A DNA stretch of 5,124 bases from assembly GCA_019309685.1 (NCBI GenBank), contig JAFDFT010000334.1, positions 1 to 5,124 on the forward strand, given 5' to 3'. The number at the start of each line of letters is the position of its first letter. Position 1 is the first letter of the stretch. A program made the position numbers and the translations under genes. The notes beneath the pieces are model-generated. The model was not told where the DNA came from. It ran no database searches and was given only the letters and a program-made list of their open reading frames with translations. The DNA is from Deltaproteobacteria bacterium. Its GTDB lineage: Bacteria > Desulfobacterota > Desulfobacteria > Desulfobacterales > JAABPS01. Positions 5,120-5,124 of this stretch are shown in pieces.

Positions 5120-5124
5120 TTCAA

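Overview
The window looks like chromosomal DNA of an anaerobic deltaproteobacterium (Desulfobacterota, perhaps Desulfobacteraceae-like). This is inferred from three things: the style of the soluble multi-PAS hybrid histidine kinase, with its N-terminal lysine-rich 'KKPTYQDLEKRIQELE' coiled coil; two strong sigma-54 (-24/-12) promoters; and a small STAS/SpoIIAA-like protein next to such a kinase. No marker gene fixes the taxonomy.

Layout. Positions 1-391 are non-coding: a GC-richer left edge with a small hairpin, then an AT-rich regulatory region ending in a sigma-54 promoter (272-287) and a good Shine-Dalgarno. Positions 392-748 (+) encode a 118-aa STAS-like protein starting with GTG. Positions 749-1119 are a second non-coding region with another sigma-54 promoter (964-979). 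Positions 1120-3474 (+) encode a 784-aa cytoplasmic hybrid sensor kinase: coiled coil, three PAS domains, HisKA, HATPase_c and a C-terminal receiver. Positions 3475-3754 are a convergent intergenic region with palindromic repeats, one of which can act as the terminator of the next gene. Positions 3755-5119 (-) encode a 12-TM major facilitator transporter of the monocarboxylate/oxalate-formate type, visibly richer in GC than the kinase.

The main observation is that the two non-coding regions preceding the STAS-like gene and the kinase gene are diverged copies of one regulatory module of about 185 bp (about 103-290 and 790-982). They share at least four blocks in the same order and with nearly the same spacing, and both end in a near-consensus sigma-54 promoter. 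The two genes are therefore probably separate transcription units under one enhancer-binding protein, which is not encoded in the window. The simplest functional reading is that the small STAS-like protein and the hybrid kinase are expressed under the same condition and may act in one signalling pathway. This is inference. The transporter is convergent and does not share the promoter module.

A second observation is a family of short palindromic intergenic repeats: copies at 108-139 and 3695-3726 match at 28 of 32 positions, with a looser copy near 3560-3578 and a degenerate one near 799-826.
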